Shown: positions 9,864 to 19,700 of the stretch, piece by piece | How the letters are laid out: the number at the start of each line of letters is the position of its first letter | How positions within the stretch are numbered: the stretch's first letter is position 1 | NCBI GenBank assembly: GCA_024372495.1 | Contig: CP099977.1 | Location: 2,294,001-2,358,000, forward strand | Length of the DNA: 64,000 bases | Reading direction: 5' to 3' | From: Pseudarthrobacter sp. Fe7 | GTDB taxonomy: Bacteria > Actinomycetota > Actinomycetes > Actinomycetales > Micrococcaceae | Notes under the pieces: model-generated | The model's database searches: none | What the model saw: only the letters and a program-made list of their open reading frames with translations | What the model was told of the DNA's origin: nothing | Translations under genes and position numbers: made by a program

Positions 9864-10774
9864 ACCCGCCGTGATCGACCAGGCAGCGCCGCTGCGCCCC
9901 GCACTGGACCTCACCCTTCCGCCGGCTCCGGTCAGGGACATCCTGGAACGGGCCTTCGCCGAGGACGCGCCCTCAGGCGACATCACCTCACAGCTCCTCA
10001 TTCCCGCCCACGCACGCGCCACCGCTGTCCTGCAGGCCAGGGTCCCGGGCGTCCTCAGCGGCGCCACCGTGTTCCGCGACGCCATGCAGCTGGTGGACCC
10101 CGCCACCAGCGTGGAGCCTGCTGGTGGCGGACGGGGAAACGTTCGACGCCGGCACGCAACTGGCACGGGTCAGCGGCACCGCGCGCTCGGTGCTGCTGGC
10201 AGAACGCGTGGCCCTCAACCTGGTCCAGCGGATGTCCGCCATCGCCACGAAGACCGCCGAATACGTGCGGCTCGCCGAAGGAACCCGGGCGCGCATCACC
10301 GACACGCGGAAAACCACCCCCGGCCTGCGCATCCTGGAACGCTTCGCCGTTCGGTGCGGCGGCGGTTCAAACCACCGCTACAGCCTCTCCGATGCCGTTC
10401 TGGCCAAGGACAACCACCTCGCTGTGATGACCGGCGGCGACCCGGAAAAGCTCACCGGGCTCCTGCTGGCCGCCAAGGCCCAGTTGGGACACACCACCCA
10501 CTTTGAAGTGGAAGTGGACAGCATGGACCAGATCGAACCCGTCCTCGCAGCCGGGGTGGACACCATCATGCTGGACAACTTCAGCATCGACAAGCTGAGG
10601 GCAGGGGTGGCCCTGGTGGCCGGGCGCGCCCGAGTGGAAGCCAGCGGCAACGTCAACACCGGCACCGTCGCGGCCATTGCCGCCGCGGGCGTGGACGTCA
10701 TTTCCATCGGCGCGCTTACCCACACCGTGGCCGCCCTGGACCTGGGCCTCGACGTCGAACTGACCGCGGGGTGA
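9856..10774 (+). CDS. nadC: Nicotinate-nucleotide pyrophosphorylase (carboxylating), frameshifted
   Basis: NadC converts quinolinate and PRPP to nicotinate mononucleotide. The start is the ATG overlapping the end of nadB. The N-terminal part has the expected FAEDAPSGDITSQLL. At 10114-10120 GAGCTG reads GAGCCTG and the frame changes. The second part has the phosphoribosyltransferase core with DTRKTTPGLR, the segment GGGSNHRYSL with AKDNH, EVEVDS, LDNFS and EASGNVN. Corrected length is 305 residues, somewhat above the usual 280-300. A seven-base gap leads to the cysteine desulfurase gene, in the same operon. Confidence 0.95.
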
Positions 10775-10781
10775 CCCCGCC

Positions 10782-11948
10782 GTGATCTTCCTCGACGCCG
10801 CCGCCACCACTCCCGTCCGCCGCGAGGTGCTGGACGCCATGTGGCCGTACCTGACGGGCAGCTTCGGGAACCCCTCCAGCCACCACACCCTCGGGGAAGC
10901 AGCCGCCCGGGCACTCGCGGGGGCACGGACTGCCGTAGCGGCAGCCCTCGGCTGCCGGCAGGGCGACGTGGTGTTCACCTCCGGGGGCACCGAAGCGGAC
11001 AACCTTGCCATCAAGGGCATTGCCCTGGCCCGGCATGGGGCCAACCCGCAGTTGAACCGGGTGGTGATCAGCGCCGTCGAACATCCCGCAGTGGAGGAAT
11101 CCGCCCGGTACCTGGAGCGCTTCCATGGCTTTGCCGTCGACGTGGTGCCGGTGGACGCAACCGGCCGTGTCACGCCGGCGGCCCTGTCAGGCCTGCTGCG
11201 TCCGGAGACCGCTCTGGTCAGCGTCATGTACGCCAACAACGAGGTGGGCACCATCCAGCCCATCAAAGCCCTGGCGGAACTGGCCCGGGCCCGCGGCATC
11301 CCGTTCCACACCGACGCCGTCCAGGCCGCCGGCTGGCTGCCGCTCGATCCCGGGGCGCTGGGCGTTGATGCCATGAGTATCTCGGGGCACAAGCTGGGGG
11401 CGCCCAAAGGCTGCGGCGTGCTGTTCGTCCGGGGCCGTACCCGGCTGGAACCGGTCATCCACGGCGGCGGCCAGGAGCGGGGCCGCCGATCGGGAACGGA
11501 AAACGTTGCCGGGGCGGTGGGCCTGGCCACTGCCCTTGCGCTTGCGCAGGACCGCCAGGGAGGTCAGCGGGCACGGGTCGCCGCGCTCCGCGACCGGTTC
11601 ATCGCCGCGGTGCTGTCAGGGGTGCCGGACGCCGTCCTCACCGGCCATCCCACGGAACGGCTGCCGTCTGTGGCGTCGTTCTGTTTCCCCGGCACCAGTG
11701 GCGAGTCTGTCCTGCTGGAGCTGGAACGGCACGGCGTGGTCTGCTCCAGCGGTTCGGCCTGCGCTGCCGGCTCCGATGCGCCCTCGCCTGTGCTCACGGC
11801 GCTGGGGATTGCCGCGGAGGTGGCCCAGACGGCGGTCCGCTTCAGTTTCGACGCATCGGTGACACAGGAGGACCTGGACGCTGCAGCCAAAGCCGTCCAG
11901 GCGGCCGTCGCCGGCGTCAGGAACCTGGGCGCGGGCCAGGGCCGGTAA
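10782..11948 (+). CDS. Cysteine desulfurase (NifS/IscS type) of the NAD operon
   Basis: This 388-residue PLP enzyme removes sulfur from cysteine as a persulfide for Fe-S cluster assembly. The PLP lysine is in SISGHKLGAPKG. The aspartate over the ring is in HTDAVQAAG, and a conserved His is in SAVEHPAV. The sulfur-accepting Cys lies in the loop VVCSSGSACAAGSD near residue 325. It starts with GTG seven bases after nadC and is intact. Placement behind nadABC suggests it supplies the oxygen-sensitive [4Fe-4S] cluster of NadA, as proposed for NifS-like genes beside nad genes in other bacteria. It could also serve general sulfur transfer. Confidence 0.92.
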   Translation: MIFLDAAATTPVRREVLDAMWPYLTGSFGNPSSHHTLGEAAARALAGARTAVAAALGCRQGDVVFTSGGTEADNLAIKGIALARHGANPQLNRVVISAVEHPAVEESARYLERFHGFAVDVVPVDATGRVTPAALSGLLRPETALVSVMYANNEVGTIQPIKALAELARARGIPFHTDAVQAAGWLPLDPGALGVDAMSISGHKLGAPKGCGVLFVRGRTRLEPVIHGGGQERGRRSGTENVAGAVGLATALALAQDRQGGQRARVAALRDRFIAAVLSGVPDAVLTGHPTERLPSVASFCFPGTSGESVLLELERHGVVCSSGSACAAGSDAPSPVLTALGIAAEVAQTAVRFSFDASVTQEDLDAAAKAVQAAVAGVRNLGAGQGR

Positions 11949-11965
11949 CCGTCCCTCTGGAAACC

Positions 11966-12455
11966 CTAGCGGTGGCGCGCTCGGCGGAAGATCCAGTGCC
12001 GCAGCATGCTGAAGCGCACGGCCGTGGCCAGGAAGCCGGACAGCGTGGTGGCCACCAGTTCGTCGCCCACGGTGGCATCCGGGTTGAACCAGTGCAGAAC
12101 GCCCAGGCTGCTCCCGGTGATCACCAGTGCCACGGCAATCACCACCAGGCCGTTGATGTGGTCACGTGTCCGCCGCTGCTGGCCGGCGATTTTAAAGGTC
12201 AGCCGCCGGTTCAGGGCTGTGTTCAGCAGGGACGTGAGGATGAGTGCCACGGCGTTGGCCAGCCTGGGCGCCAAGCCACGGCCGCAGCAGTGCATACAGG
12301 CCCAGGGACGCCGCAGTGCAGATGACCCCGACCCCGGAGAATCGCAGCAGTTGCCGGATGACCGGAAAACGCAGGACACCCCGGTGGTGCCTGGTGGCTG
12401 GAAGCCCCCTGGTGGCGGCCTCCGTTACGGTGGTCGCGGAGGTATCTTCCCTCAC
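11966..12455 (-). CDS. GtrA-family membrane protein, frameshifted
   Basis: The protein has four predicted helices and the GtrA signature: QLLRFSGVGVICTAASLGLY in helix 1 and NTALNRRLTFK after helix 2. At 12260-12266 (plus strand) CAGCTG reads CAGCCTG, splitting the gene between helices 1 and 2. Corrected length is 162 residues. GtrA proteins are thought to help move lipid-linked sugars for cell-surface glycosylation. No glycosyltransferase is adjacent, so the partner is unknown. It converges with the cysteine desulfurase gene and is followed upstream by the DUF1684 gene on the same strand. Confidence 0.82.
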
Positions 12456-12480
12456 GCGGCGTTACCGGGGCCGGCCGGCA

Positions 12481-13144
12481 TCAGTACAGCTCGCCCACGG
12501 GGATGTCCACTGCCAGCCGGTTGGACGGGCCAGGCAGCGGACAAGCCCACGCCTCGTTGTAGGCGCAGGAGGGGTTGTAGGCAAAGTTGAAGTCCAGCAC
12601 AAAGGCGGCGTCCGGGCCGGTTCCGTTGACGCCGTGGAAGGCGCCCTTAATGGTGTCCAACAGGTAGCGGCCCGCCCCGTAGCTTCCACCGGGCTGCCCG
12701 GCCGTGGCGTCGCGGAACGGAACGAAGATGCCGCCGCCGTAGCCGTGGATCTTCCAGACCCCCAGCCTGGCCCATCTCCGGCAGGTCGAATGTGCCCAGC
12801 CGGACAAAGTGGACCACGCCGTCGGTTCCCGTGTCCACGCTCAATTCCCGGCCCGCGCCCTCCTTGGTGAGCGGGACGTGGAACCGGTAGATGGGATCGT
12901 AGTCGGCCGTTTTCAGGCCGGAAAAGCGTGCCTTGGCTGCCGCGGTCAGCGCCGAAGCCGGATGCGTGGCGAACATCATGTCCCGCTGATGGCGCCAGTA
13001 AGAGTGGGCCTCGGACGGGCTCTCGGCGGAGATCCTGCGTACCGTGTCGTAGAGGGCAAAGGTCCGCAGCCGCCAGTCGGCGATGTCCAGGGCCGACATT
13101 TCCGCGGGGTTCTCTTCGGCTGCGCCGTGCTGGTCTTCCGACAT
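12481..13144 (-). CDS. DUF1684-family protein, frameshifted
   Basis: The start is ATG 13144 (MSEDQHGAAEE). The N-terminal half has the family WR--R---L and SYWRHQRDMMFATHPASAL segments. The second half has VWKIHGYGGGIFVPFRDATAG, GAGRYLLDTIKG, LDFNFAYNPSCAYNEAWACP and the closing PSNRLAVDIPVGE, all diagnostic of DUF1684. At 12763-12769 (plus strand) CAGCTG reads CAGCCTG, so two overlapping frames are needed. Corrected length is 220 residues. The family is widespread in bacteria and its biochemical function is unknown; the Cys-Asn-Cys region resembles a metal or catalytic site, which is speculation. It is divergent from the lipoprotein gene, with about 170 bases between. Confidence 0.88.
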
Positions 13145-13315
13145 AACCTCCAGCCTAGCCCCAGGCCAGGGTGGTACGCGTCCGACGGCGACACGCCCGG
13201 CAGGTGCCTTCCCCGGCGGTGTGTTGGCAGGCCGGCCGAGAGGCCGCTTCACGGGTGCAGGAAACACCTCCACGACAAGCGGGAGAGGGCGGGCCGCGCC
13301 ATTAGGCTGGGTCCC

Positions 13316-14141
13316 ATGACAGGCACGCCAACAAAGGCTGTTCTTTCCGGTATGTCCCTGGTGGCCGCCGCGGTTCTGCTCGCGGGGTGCTCCGGCCCCC
13401 AGGCCGGCAGTCCGGCGTGGACGGCGCAGGCGGAACCTTCCGGCACAGCAACTCCCGGAATGTCATCACCGGGGACAGCAACATCGGGGACGGCGACGTC
13501 CGCGGCTCCGGCAACGGCCACCGGCAGCGCCCCCGCATCGAAGGAACCGCAGGCGGTGCCCACCGCCGCATCCTGGAAGACGTTCTCTGATCCCGCAAAG
13601 GCGGTCAGTTTCGACTTGCCCGCGGACTGGATCGCCCAGTCGGTGGCGCCGGAGGACGGCGTCCTTCCCGGCGGACTGAAAATCGATGTGAAGAAGCCTG
13701 ACGGAACCTTCATGGCCACGCTCCGGACGGGACTGCCGCCGTCGTCCGCTGCCTGCCCGGACAACGCCCGGCACCCCTACACGGTGATCAGCAGCGTCCC
13801 GTTTGAACTCGCTGCACAGGGTGGCGAAGGAACCATCCCGCCGCGCATGGTCTACCGGGTGATCCAGGGCTACCGCTACTTCGGTTCCTATGGCATTACC
13901 AACCTGGTGGGCGGGACGGACGGGCAGGCGTGCGAGCCTGCGCAACGTGGTGCGTGGTCCGGCCGGCAAGGGGGACTATTCGTTTGGCGACCTGGTGGAC
14001 CTCAAAGCCTTCGCGCCGGATGAGAAAGTGGCTCCGGCTAAGGCCTTCGACACCCTTGGCCAGGCGGCGCAATACGTCAACGAGAGCTCTGACTTCGCCA
14101 ACGTACAGCGGATGCTAATGTCGCTGAAGGTCAAAAACTAG
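13316..14141 (+). CDS. Putative lipoprotein of unknown function, frameshifted
   Basis: The signal peptide ends in the lipobox LLAGC (Cys near residue 25), so the protein should be anchored to the outer face of the membrane. A Thr/Ser/Ala/Pro-rich linker of about 50 residues follows. The folded part (about 80-270) begins with SWKTFSDPAKAVSFDLPADW, the start of a domain seen in many actinobacterial lipoproteins. At 13934-13940 GAGCTG reads GAGCCTG. Corrected, the protein is 274 residues and ends in ANVQRMLMSLKVKN. No enzymatic motif is visible. Confidence 0.75.
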
Positions 14142-14214
14142 TCCCGCGGGCCGGCGCTCACCAGGCGCCGGGGCCCGCGACTTGCCGCCCGCCCCCCAAC
14201 ACCCCCGGAGAGAC

Positions 14215-15021
14215 ATGGAACGCTCTGTTTCCGCACGCCTGGCCTTCAGGACCGTCGCCAACACCAAGGTGGCCATGGCCATCGCCGTGGCACGGAACAG
14301 CGGCTACTCATCCTTTGAGGAATCGCTCTCGGTCACCACCGGGGGAGCGGATGTTCCACTCACCGATGTTTCGGACCACCACGGCGGCCGGTTCCACTAC
14401 ATGGAATTCGCCGAGCCCACCGACGTCACCGTGGAGTATTCGGCCACGGTGGGCGGACACGGCGTCCCGGAGGAAGCCAGCCTGGCCGACCGCATCCGTT
14501 ACGTGCGTCCCAGCCGGTACGCCGAGTCGGACCGGTTGCTGCCAACGGCCTACGCTGAATTCGAAGGGGTCAAGGAAGCGGACCTGGTCCATGCGGTGCG
14601 CAACTGGGTCAACGGCGAACTGCGGTACATCAGCGGCTCCTCCCGCGGCACGGACGGTGCGGTGGAGACCCTCCTCAGCAGGCGCGGCGTCTGCCGGGAC
14701 TTCGCGCACCTGGCCATCGCCCTGCTCCGGTCCAAGGACATCCCCGCCCGGCTCGCGGCTGTCTACGCGCCTGGCCTGAAGCCCATGGATTTCCACGCCG
14801 TGGCGGAAGCCTACGTGGCGGGCGCCTGGCACGTCATCGACCCCACGGGACTTGCCCCGCGGGAGTCGATGCTGCGCATCACAGCGGGCCGGGACTCATC
14901 GGACACCGCCTTCCTTTCAACGGTGGGCGGAAGCCTGGCGCTGAACCAGTTGCGCGTCACCGCTGTCGTCAACGGCGACCTGCCCGGCGAGGACCCCTCC
15001 CGGCTGGTGCAGCTGGGCTAA
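14215..15021 (+). CDS. Transglutaminase-like (papain-fold) protein
   Basis: I prefer ATG 14215, which follows CCGGAGAGAC, over the upstream ATG 14182. The 268-residue protein has an N-terminal beta-rich domain (about 1-125). The transglutaminase core follows, with catalytic Cys in RRGVCRDFAHLAIALLR, His in DFHAVAEAYV and Asp in WHVIDPTG. This arrangement matches cysteine peptidase/amidase-like proteins of the transglutaminase superfamily rather than true crosslinking enzymes. There is no signal peptide, so it should be cytoplasmic. Its substrate is unknown. Its stop overlaps the end of the convergent MarR gene by a few bases. Confidence 0.85.
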   Translation: MERSVSARLAFRTVANTKVAMAIAVARNSGYSSFEESLSVTTGGADVPLTDVSDHHGGRFHYMEFAEPTDVTVEYSATVGGHGVPEEASLADRIRYVRPSRYAESDRLLPTAYAEFEGVKEADLVHAVRNWVNGELRYISGSSRGTDGAVETLLSRRGVCRDFAHLAIALLRSKDIPARLAAVYAPGLKPMDFHAVAEAYVAGAWHVIDPTGLAPRESMLRITAGRDSSDTAFLSTVGGSLALNQLRVTAVVNGDLPGEDPSRLVQLG

Positions 15022-15482
15022 CGCTTCCCCAGGGAACTCCGAAGCTTGTCGGTAAGCCGCATCAGTTCCTTCTGCTCAGCGGCCGTCAGCGCGGGGCCCA
15101 CCAGGGCAGAGATGTCCCGGACGTGCTCGCGGCCAATCTCCTTCTGCAGTTCCCGCCCCTCGTCAGTCAGCAACAGCCGCACGCCGCGGCCGTCCTCCGG
15201 TGCCGGCATCCTGGCCACCAGGCCCCGCTTTTCGAGCCGCTCCACCAGCCTGCTGAGACTGGACTGGCTCAACAGGACGTTGTCGTTGAGCTCGTTGAGC
15301 CGGAGCCAGCCGGACGGGCAGCGGGAAAGCGTGAACAGGACGTCATACTCGTTCACCGCCAGCTTCCGGAACGCCGGTCCGGACTGCAGCTTCCGCATGA
15401 CAGCCACCTGCGCCCGGAACAGCGATTCCCAGGTCTCCGCCGCCAGCCGCACCGGCGATTCCGATCCTCCCGCAGCCATCAC
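15018..15482 (-). CDS. MarR-family regulator paired with a luciferase-like monooxygenase
   Basis: A 154-residue MarR protein with a winged HTH: NDNVLLSQSSLSRLVERLEK is the recognition region and PEDGRGVRLLLTDEGRE is the wing. Its ATG overlaps the TGA of the upstream monooxygenase gene (GTGATG), so the two form one operon. An 18-bp perfect palindrome lies in front of that operon and is the obvious site for autoregulation. The ligand is unknown; the pairing suggests it senses a compound handled by the monooxygenase. Confidence 0.88.
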   Translation of the reverse strand: MMAAGGSESPVRLAAETWESLFRAQVAVMRKLQSGPAFRKLAVNEYDVLFTLSRCPSGWLRLNELNDNVLLSQSSLSRLVERLEKRGLVARMPAPEDGRGVRLLLTDEGRELQKEIGREHVRDISALVGPALTAAEQKELMRLTDKLRSSLGKR

Positions 15483-16589
15483 GCCTCCGACGTGGCTTTG
15501 GCGGCGTCCTGCGATGCCAGCAGGGCGGCCACGCGGCCGGCGTGGGTGGGCGGCTCCGGAACGTGGGCCGGTCTCTTCTCGGCGTATTCCTGGCGCAGCA
15601 CCGGCAGGACTTCCTCGCCGAACAGGTCCAGCTGCTCCAGGACGGTCTTCAGCGGCAGGCCGGCGTGGTCGATCAGGAACAGTTGGCGCTGGTAGTCGCC
15701 GAAGTACTCGCGGAAGGTGAGGGTCTTTTCAATGACTTCCTGCGCGCTCCCGACCGTCAGCGGCGTCTGCGCAGTGAAGTCCTCCAGAGAGGGGCCGTGG
15801 CCGTAAACGGGCGCGTTATCGAAGTACGGGCGGAATTCCTTGACGGCGTCCTGGGAGTTCTTCCGCATGAAGAACTGGCCGCCGAGGCCCACGATAGCCT
15901 GGTCTGCCTTGCCATGGCCGTAGTGCTCGTAGCGTTCACGGTAGAGCCCGATCAGCTGCTGGTAGTGCTCCTTGGGCCAGAAGATGTTGTTGGCGAAGAA
16001 TCCGTCGCCGTAGTACGCGGCGACTTCGGCGATCTGCGGGGTGCGGATGGAGCCGTGCCAGACAAAGGGGGCCACGCCGTCGAGCGGGCGCGGCGTGGAC
16101 GTGAAGTTCTGCAGCGGGGTGCGGAACTTCCCTGACCAGTTCACGGTGTCCTCATCCCACAGCTTGCGCAGGAGGCTGTAGTTCTCGATGGCCAGGCTCC
16201 ACGCCGTCCTGGATGTTCTTGCCGAACCACGGGTACACCGGGGCCGTGTTGCCGCGGCCAAGAACCAGGTCCACGCGGCCGTCTGAGAGGTGCTGCAGCA
16301 TGGCGAAGTCCTCGGCGATCTTCACCGGGTCATTGGTGGTGATCAGCGTGGTGGCCGTGGAGAGGATGATGCGTTCGGTCTGGGCTGCGATGTAGGCCAG
16401 GGTGGTGGTGGGGGAGGAAGAGAAGAAGGGTCGGTTGTGGTGCTCGCCGATGGCGTAGACATCCATGCCGATTTCCTCAACCTTTTTGGCGATGGCCACG
16501 GAGGCCTTGATGCGTTCGTTTTCGGTGGGGGTACGGCCTGTGGTGGGGTCCGTGGTGATGTCGCTGACGCTGAATACACCGATCTGCAT
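15479..16589 (-). CDS. Luciferase-like (LLM class) flavin-dependent oxidoreductase, frameshifted
   Basis: The protein begins MQIGVFSVSDIT, a beta strand typical of bacterial-luciferase TIM barrels. It continues with YAIGEHHNRPFFSSSPTTTL and DGRVDLVLGRGN. At 16193-16199 (plus strand) the coding GAGCTG reads GAGCCTG and the frame changes before LAIENYSLLRKLW. Corrected length is 369 residues. These enzymes use FMNH2 or F420H2 to oxidise small organic molecules. Which cofactor and substrate apply here cannot be read. It lies upstream of, and is translationally coupled to, the MarR gene. Confidence 0.88.
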
Positions 16590-16643
16590 GGCGTGCCTTT
16601 CCGTTCATGGACTTGCTGGGCTTGGTTTCAGTGTAGACCAATT

Positions 16644-16661
16644 TAGATGCATATGCATCTA
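16644..16661. promoter_or_regulatory. 18-bp perfect palindrome, likely MarR operator
   Basis: TAGATGCAT|ATGCATCTA is perfectly self-complementary. It sits 55 bases upstream of the monooxygenase start, in an AT-rich patch that stands out from the surrounding GC-rich DNA. The length and lack of a spacer match typical MarR-family boxes. Binding by the MarR encoded downstream is inferred. Confidence 0.72.
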
Positions 16662-16736
16662 GTGCTGTCTTCAACACCCGGGAGTCCGGATTATTCCCGC
16701 GGCCCTGGTACGCTGCGGACCGGGCCCGGACGCAGC

Positions 16737-16767
16737 GATGCCCGCACCATGCACTGGTGCGGGCATC
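16737..16767 (-). terminator. Hairpin after the RND transporter gene
   Basis: GATGCCCGCACC (16737-16748) pairs perfectly with GGTGCGGGCATC (16756-16767) around a 7-base loop, 16 bases beyond the stop of the minus-strand RND gene. Confidence 0.65.
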
Positions 16768-16782
16768 CCGGAGTGTCTCGGC

Positions 16783-19700
16783 TTATTCGGCGCCGCCGGG
16801 AGCGGCACGCCGGCCGCTGACCTTGGGCACCTGGCCGGTGGTCCAGTCCCTGAACTCGGCGTCGATGTCGGAGCCGGGGCCAACCTCCGGACGGCCCTGC
16901 AGGTCCCGCAGCAGCGCCTTCCTCTCACGCCGTCCCTCCACCAGCCTGTAGAGCACCGGCACCAGGATCAGGGTCAGCGCGGTGGAGGACACCAGGCCGC
17001 CGATCACCACCACGGCGAGGGGCTGGGAGATGAAGCCGCCTCCGCCCGTAAGCCCCAGGGCCATGGGGGTCAGGGCAAAGACCGTGGCAAGTGCCGTCAT
17101 GAGGATCGGCCTAAGGCGTTGCCGGGCGCCATGGGTGATGGCGTCGGCCACGTTCATGCCGGGCCGGCCGTCGCGTGGCTGCCGGTACTGGTTGATCAGG
17201 TCGATCAGCACGATCGCATTGGTGACCACGATGCCCACCAGCATCAGCATGCCAATGAGTGACGGCAGGCCCAGCGGCACCCCGGTGAGCAGCAACAGGG
17301 CTACGGCGCCGGTGGCCGCGAACGGAACCGAGACCAGCAGGATCAGCGGCTGGATGAGCGACTTGAAGGTGGCCACCATGATCACGTAGACGATGGCGAT
17401 TGCTGCCAGCAGTGCCAGGCCCAGTTGCCGGAAGGAATCTGCCTGCTGGGTGGTGGCGCCGCCGATCGTGGCGGTGACCCCCGGCGGCAGCTGGACATCG
17501 GCCAGGCGCTTCTGGACTTCGGTGTTCACCGCACCCAGGTTGGAGCCCGACGGCGTGATGGACACCTTGGCGGTGCGCTCACCGTTACTGGCGGTGATGG
17601 AGACAGGGACGTCCACCTGGTCCACGGAGGCGATGCTTCCGAGCGTCACCGGCCGGCCGCCGGCCGGCAGCGGGATGTTCCGGACAGCGTCGACGCTGGT
17701 GAATTTGGTGCCCTGGCCGATCCGCACGGGGAAGTCGTTGGTGTCGATCCGGACCGTGCCGGCAGGGATGGGGCTGATGGTGGAGGCCAGGACGCCGGCC
17801 ACCTGTTGCTCGTTCAGGCCGGCGGCCGCGGCCTTGGCCCTGTCCACCTTGACCTGAACGACGGGGTTGCTGGCAGCGAGGTTGCTGGCCACTTCGCTGG
17901 TGCCGGGCACGCCCGTCATTGCTGCCACCAAGGTGTCGCTGGCCGCCTGCAGGTCTGCACTGGTGGCAGCCTTCAATGTGATGTCCACGGTGGAGGAGGT
18001 GCCGAAGCCGCCCTGCTGGGTGCCAACGGATGTCTTCCCGGTATCGGGGACCTTCGCGAGCTCCGAGCGGACGGTGTCCTGGAGCCGTTCCTGGTTGGCT
18101 TTTTCATCCGTCACAACGGTGAATGTGGAGTTGGAGGAACCGGTGGAGGTAAGTGCGGCGAAGCCGGCCTGCGCATTGCCGGACGTCACCTGCACGTCCT
18201 TGATGCCATCGATACCGCGCAGGACCCCTTCGAGGCGGATGGCGGCGGCGCTGGTGTCGGCCAGGCTGGTCCCGGCCGGCAGCACTTGCTTCACGGTCAG
18301 GCTGTTCTGCCCGGAATTGCCCAGGAGGTTGGTGGCCAGCAGCGGCGTCATGGCACCGGTGGCACCGAGGACCAGGACGGCTGCCACCAGGGTGAGCACG
18401 GGGTGCTTTTGGGTGGACCGAAGGATGGGGAGGTAGCCGCGCTGCAGGCGGCTGCGCTGCTCGGCGTCGTTGGCCCTCGCCTTGGCTTCGCCGGCAATGC
18501 GCCGGGCCTCGGGGGAGCCTGCAGGAGCGCCTTTGGGGTCCCTGAGGAACCAGTACGCGAGCACCGGAACGATGGTCAGGGAGACCAGGAGCGAAGCCAG
18601 CAGCGCCATGGTGACCGTCAGGGCGAACGGCCGGAACAGTTCGCCGGCCAGGCCACCCACGAACGCGATGGGCAGGAACACTGCAACCGTGGTCAGGGTG
18701 GAGGCGGTGATCGCGCCGGCCACCTCCCTGATGGCGGTGAGGATCGCCGTCGACTTTTCCTCGCCGTAGCTGAGGTGCCGCTTGATGTTTTCGATGACCA
18801 CGATCGAGTCGTCCACCACCCGCCCGATCGCGATGGTGAGGGCGCCCAGCGTCAGGATGTTCAACGAGTATCCGGTGCCGGACAGGCCGATGAAGGTGAT
18901 CAGCAGGGACAGCGGGATGGATACCGCGGTGACCAGAGTGGAACGGGCGGACATCAGGAAGAGAAGGATGACGGCGACGGCGAACCCCAGCCCCAGCAGG
19001 CCTTCCGTGGTGAGGTCCTTGATGGACTTTTCGATGAACGGCGCCTGGTCGAAGACGGGCGTGAACTTGGCATTCGAGCCCAGCTCAGCCTCCAGGTCGT
19101 TCAGCGAGTCCCGCACCGCGTGCGAGATCCCTACCGTGTCGCCCTCGGGCTTCTTGGTCACGGAGACGGCAAGCGTCTCGGCCCCGTTGGTACGGGTGAT
19201 CGAGGTGCGCTCGTCGTCCTTGAGGGCCACATCGGCAACGGAACCGATGGTCGCCGCGTTCTTGGCTCCGGTCAGCGGCAGGGCCTTGATGGCGTCCAGT
19301 GAATCCACCGGGCTGCCGATCTGCAGCGACAGGGTCCTGCCCTGGTCCTGGAGTGTCCCGGCAGGAACAAGCGCGCCATTGTTGGACAGGGCATCCCGGA
19401 TGGAAGTCAGGCTTGTACCCGCAGCTGCCATTGCATCGGCGCGGGGGAGGATCTCGATGTGCTGGGACGCGCCGCCGGTCACATCGGCGCTGCGGACGCC
19501 GTCGATCTTCTGCAGCCGCGGCACGGTAAGGCGCTGCAGGTCCGCGTTGAGTTCGCTCAGGGGCTTGTCGGAGGAGACCGCGAGGAAAACAATCGGGAAG
19601 TCGCTGATGCTTCCGGCGATGGCCTGCGGCTGCACGTCGCTGGGCAGGGCCCGCTTGGCGTTGGAGATGGCCCGGTCGATCTGGTTCCTGGCCCGGTCCA

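Noticed and set aside
17425..19302. 625-residue plus-strand ORF opposite the RND gene
   Set aside because: Gly/Arg/Asp/His-rich shadow frame with no start context or domain.
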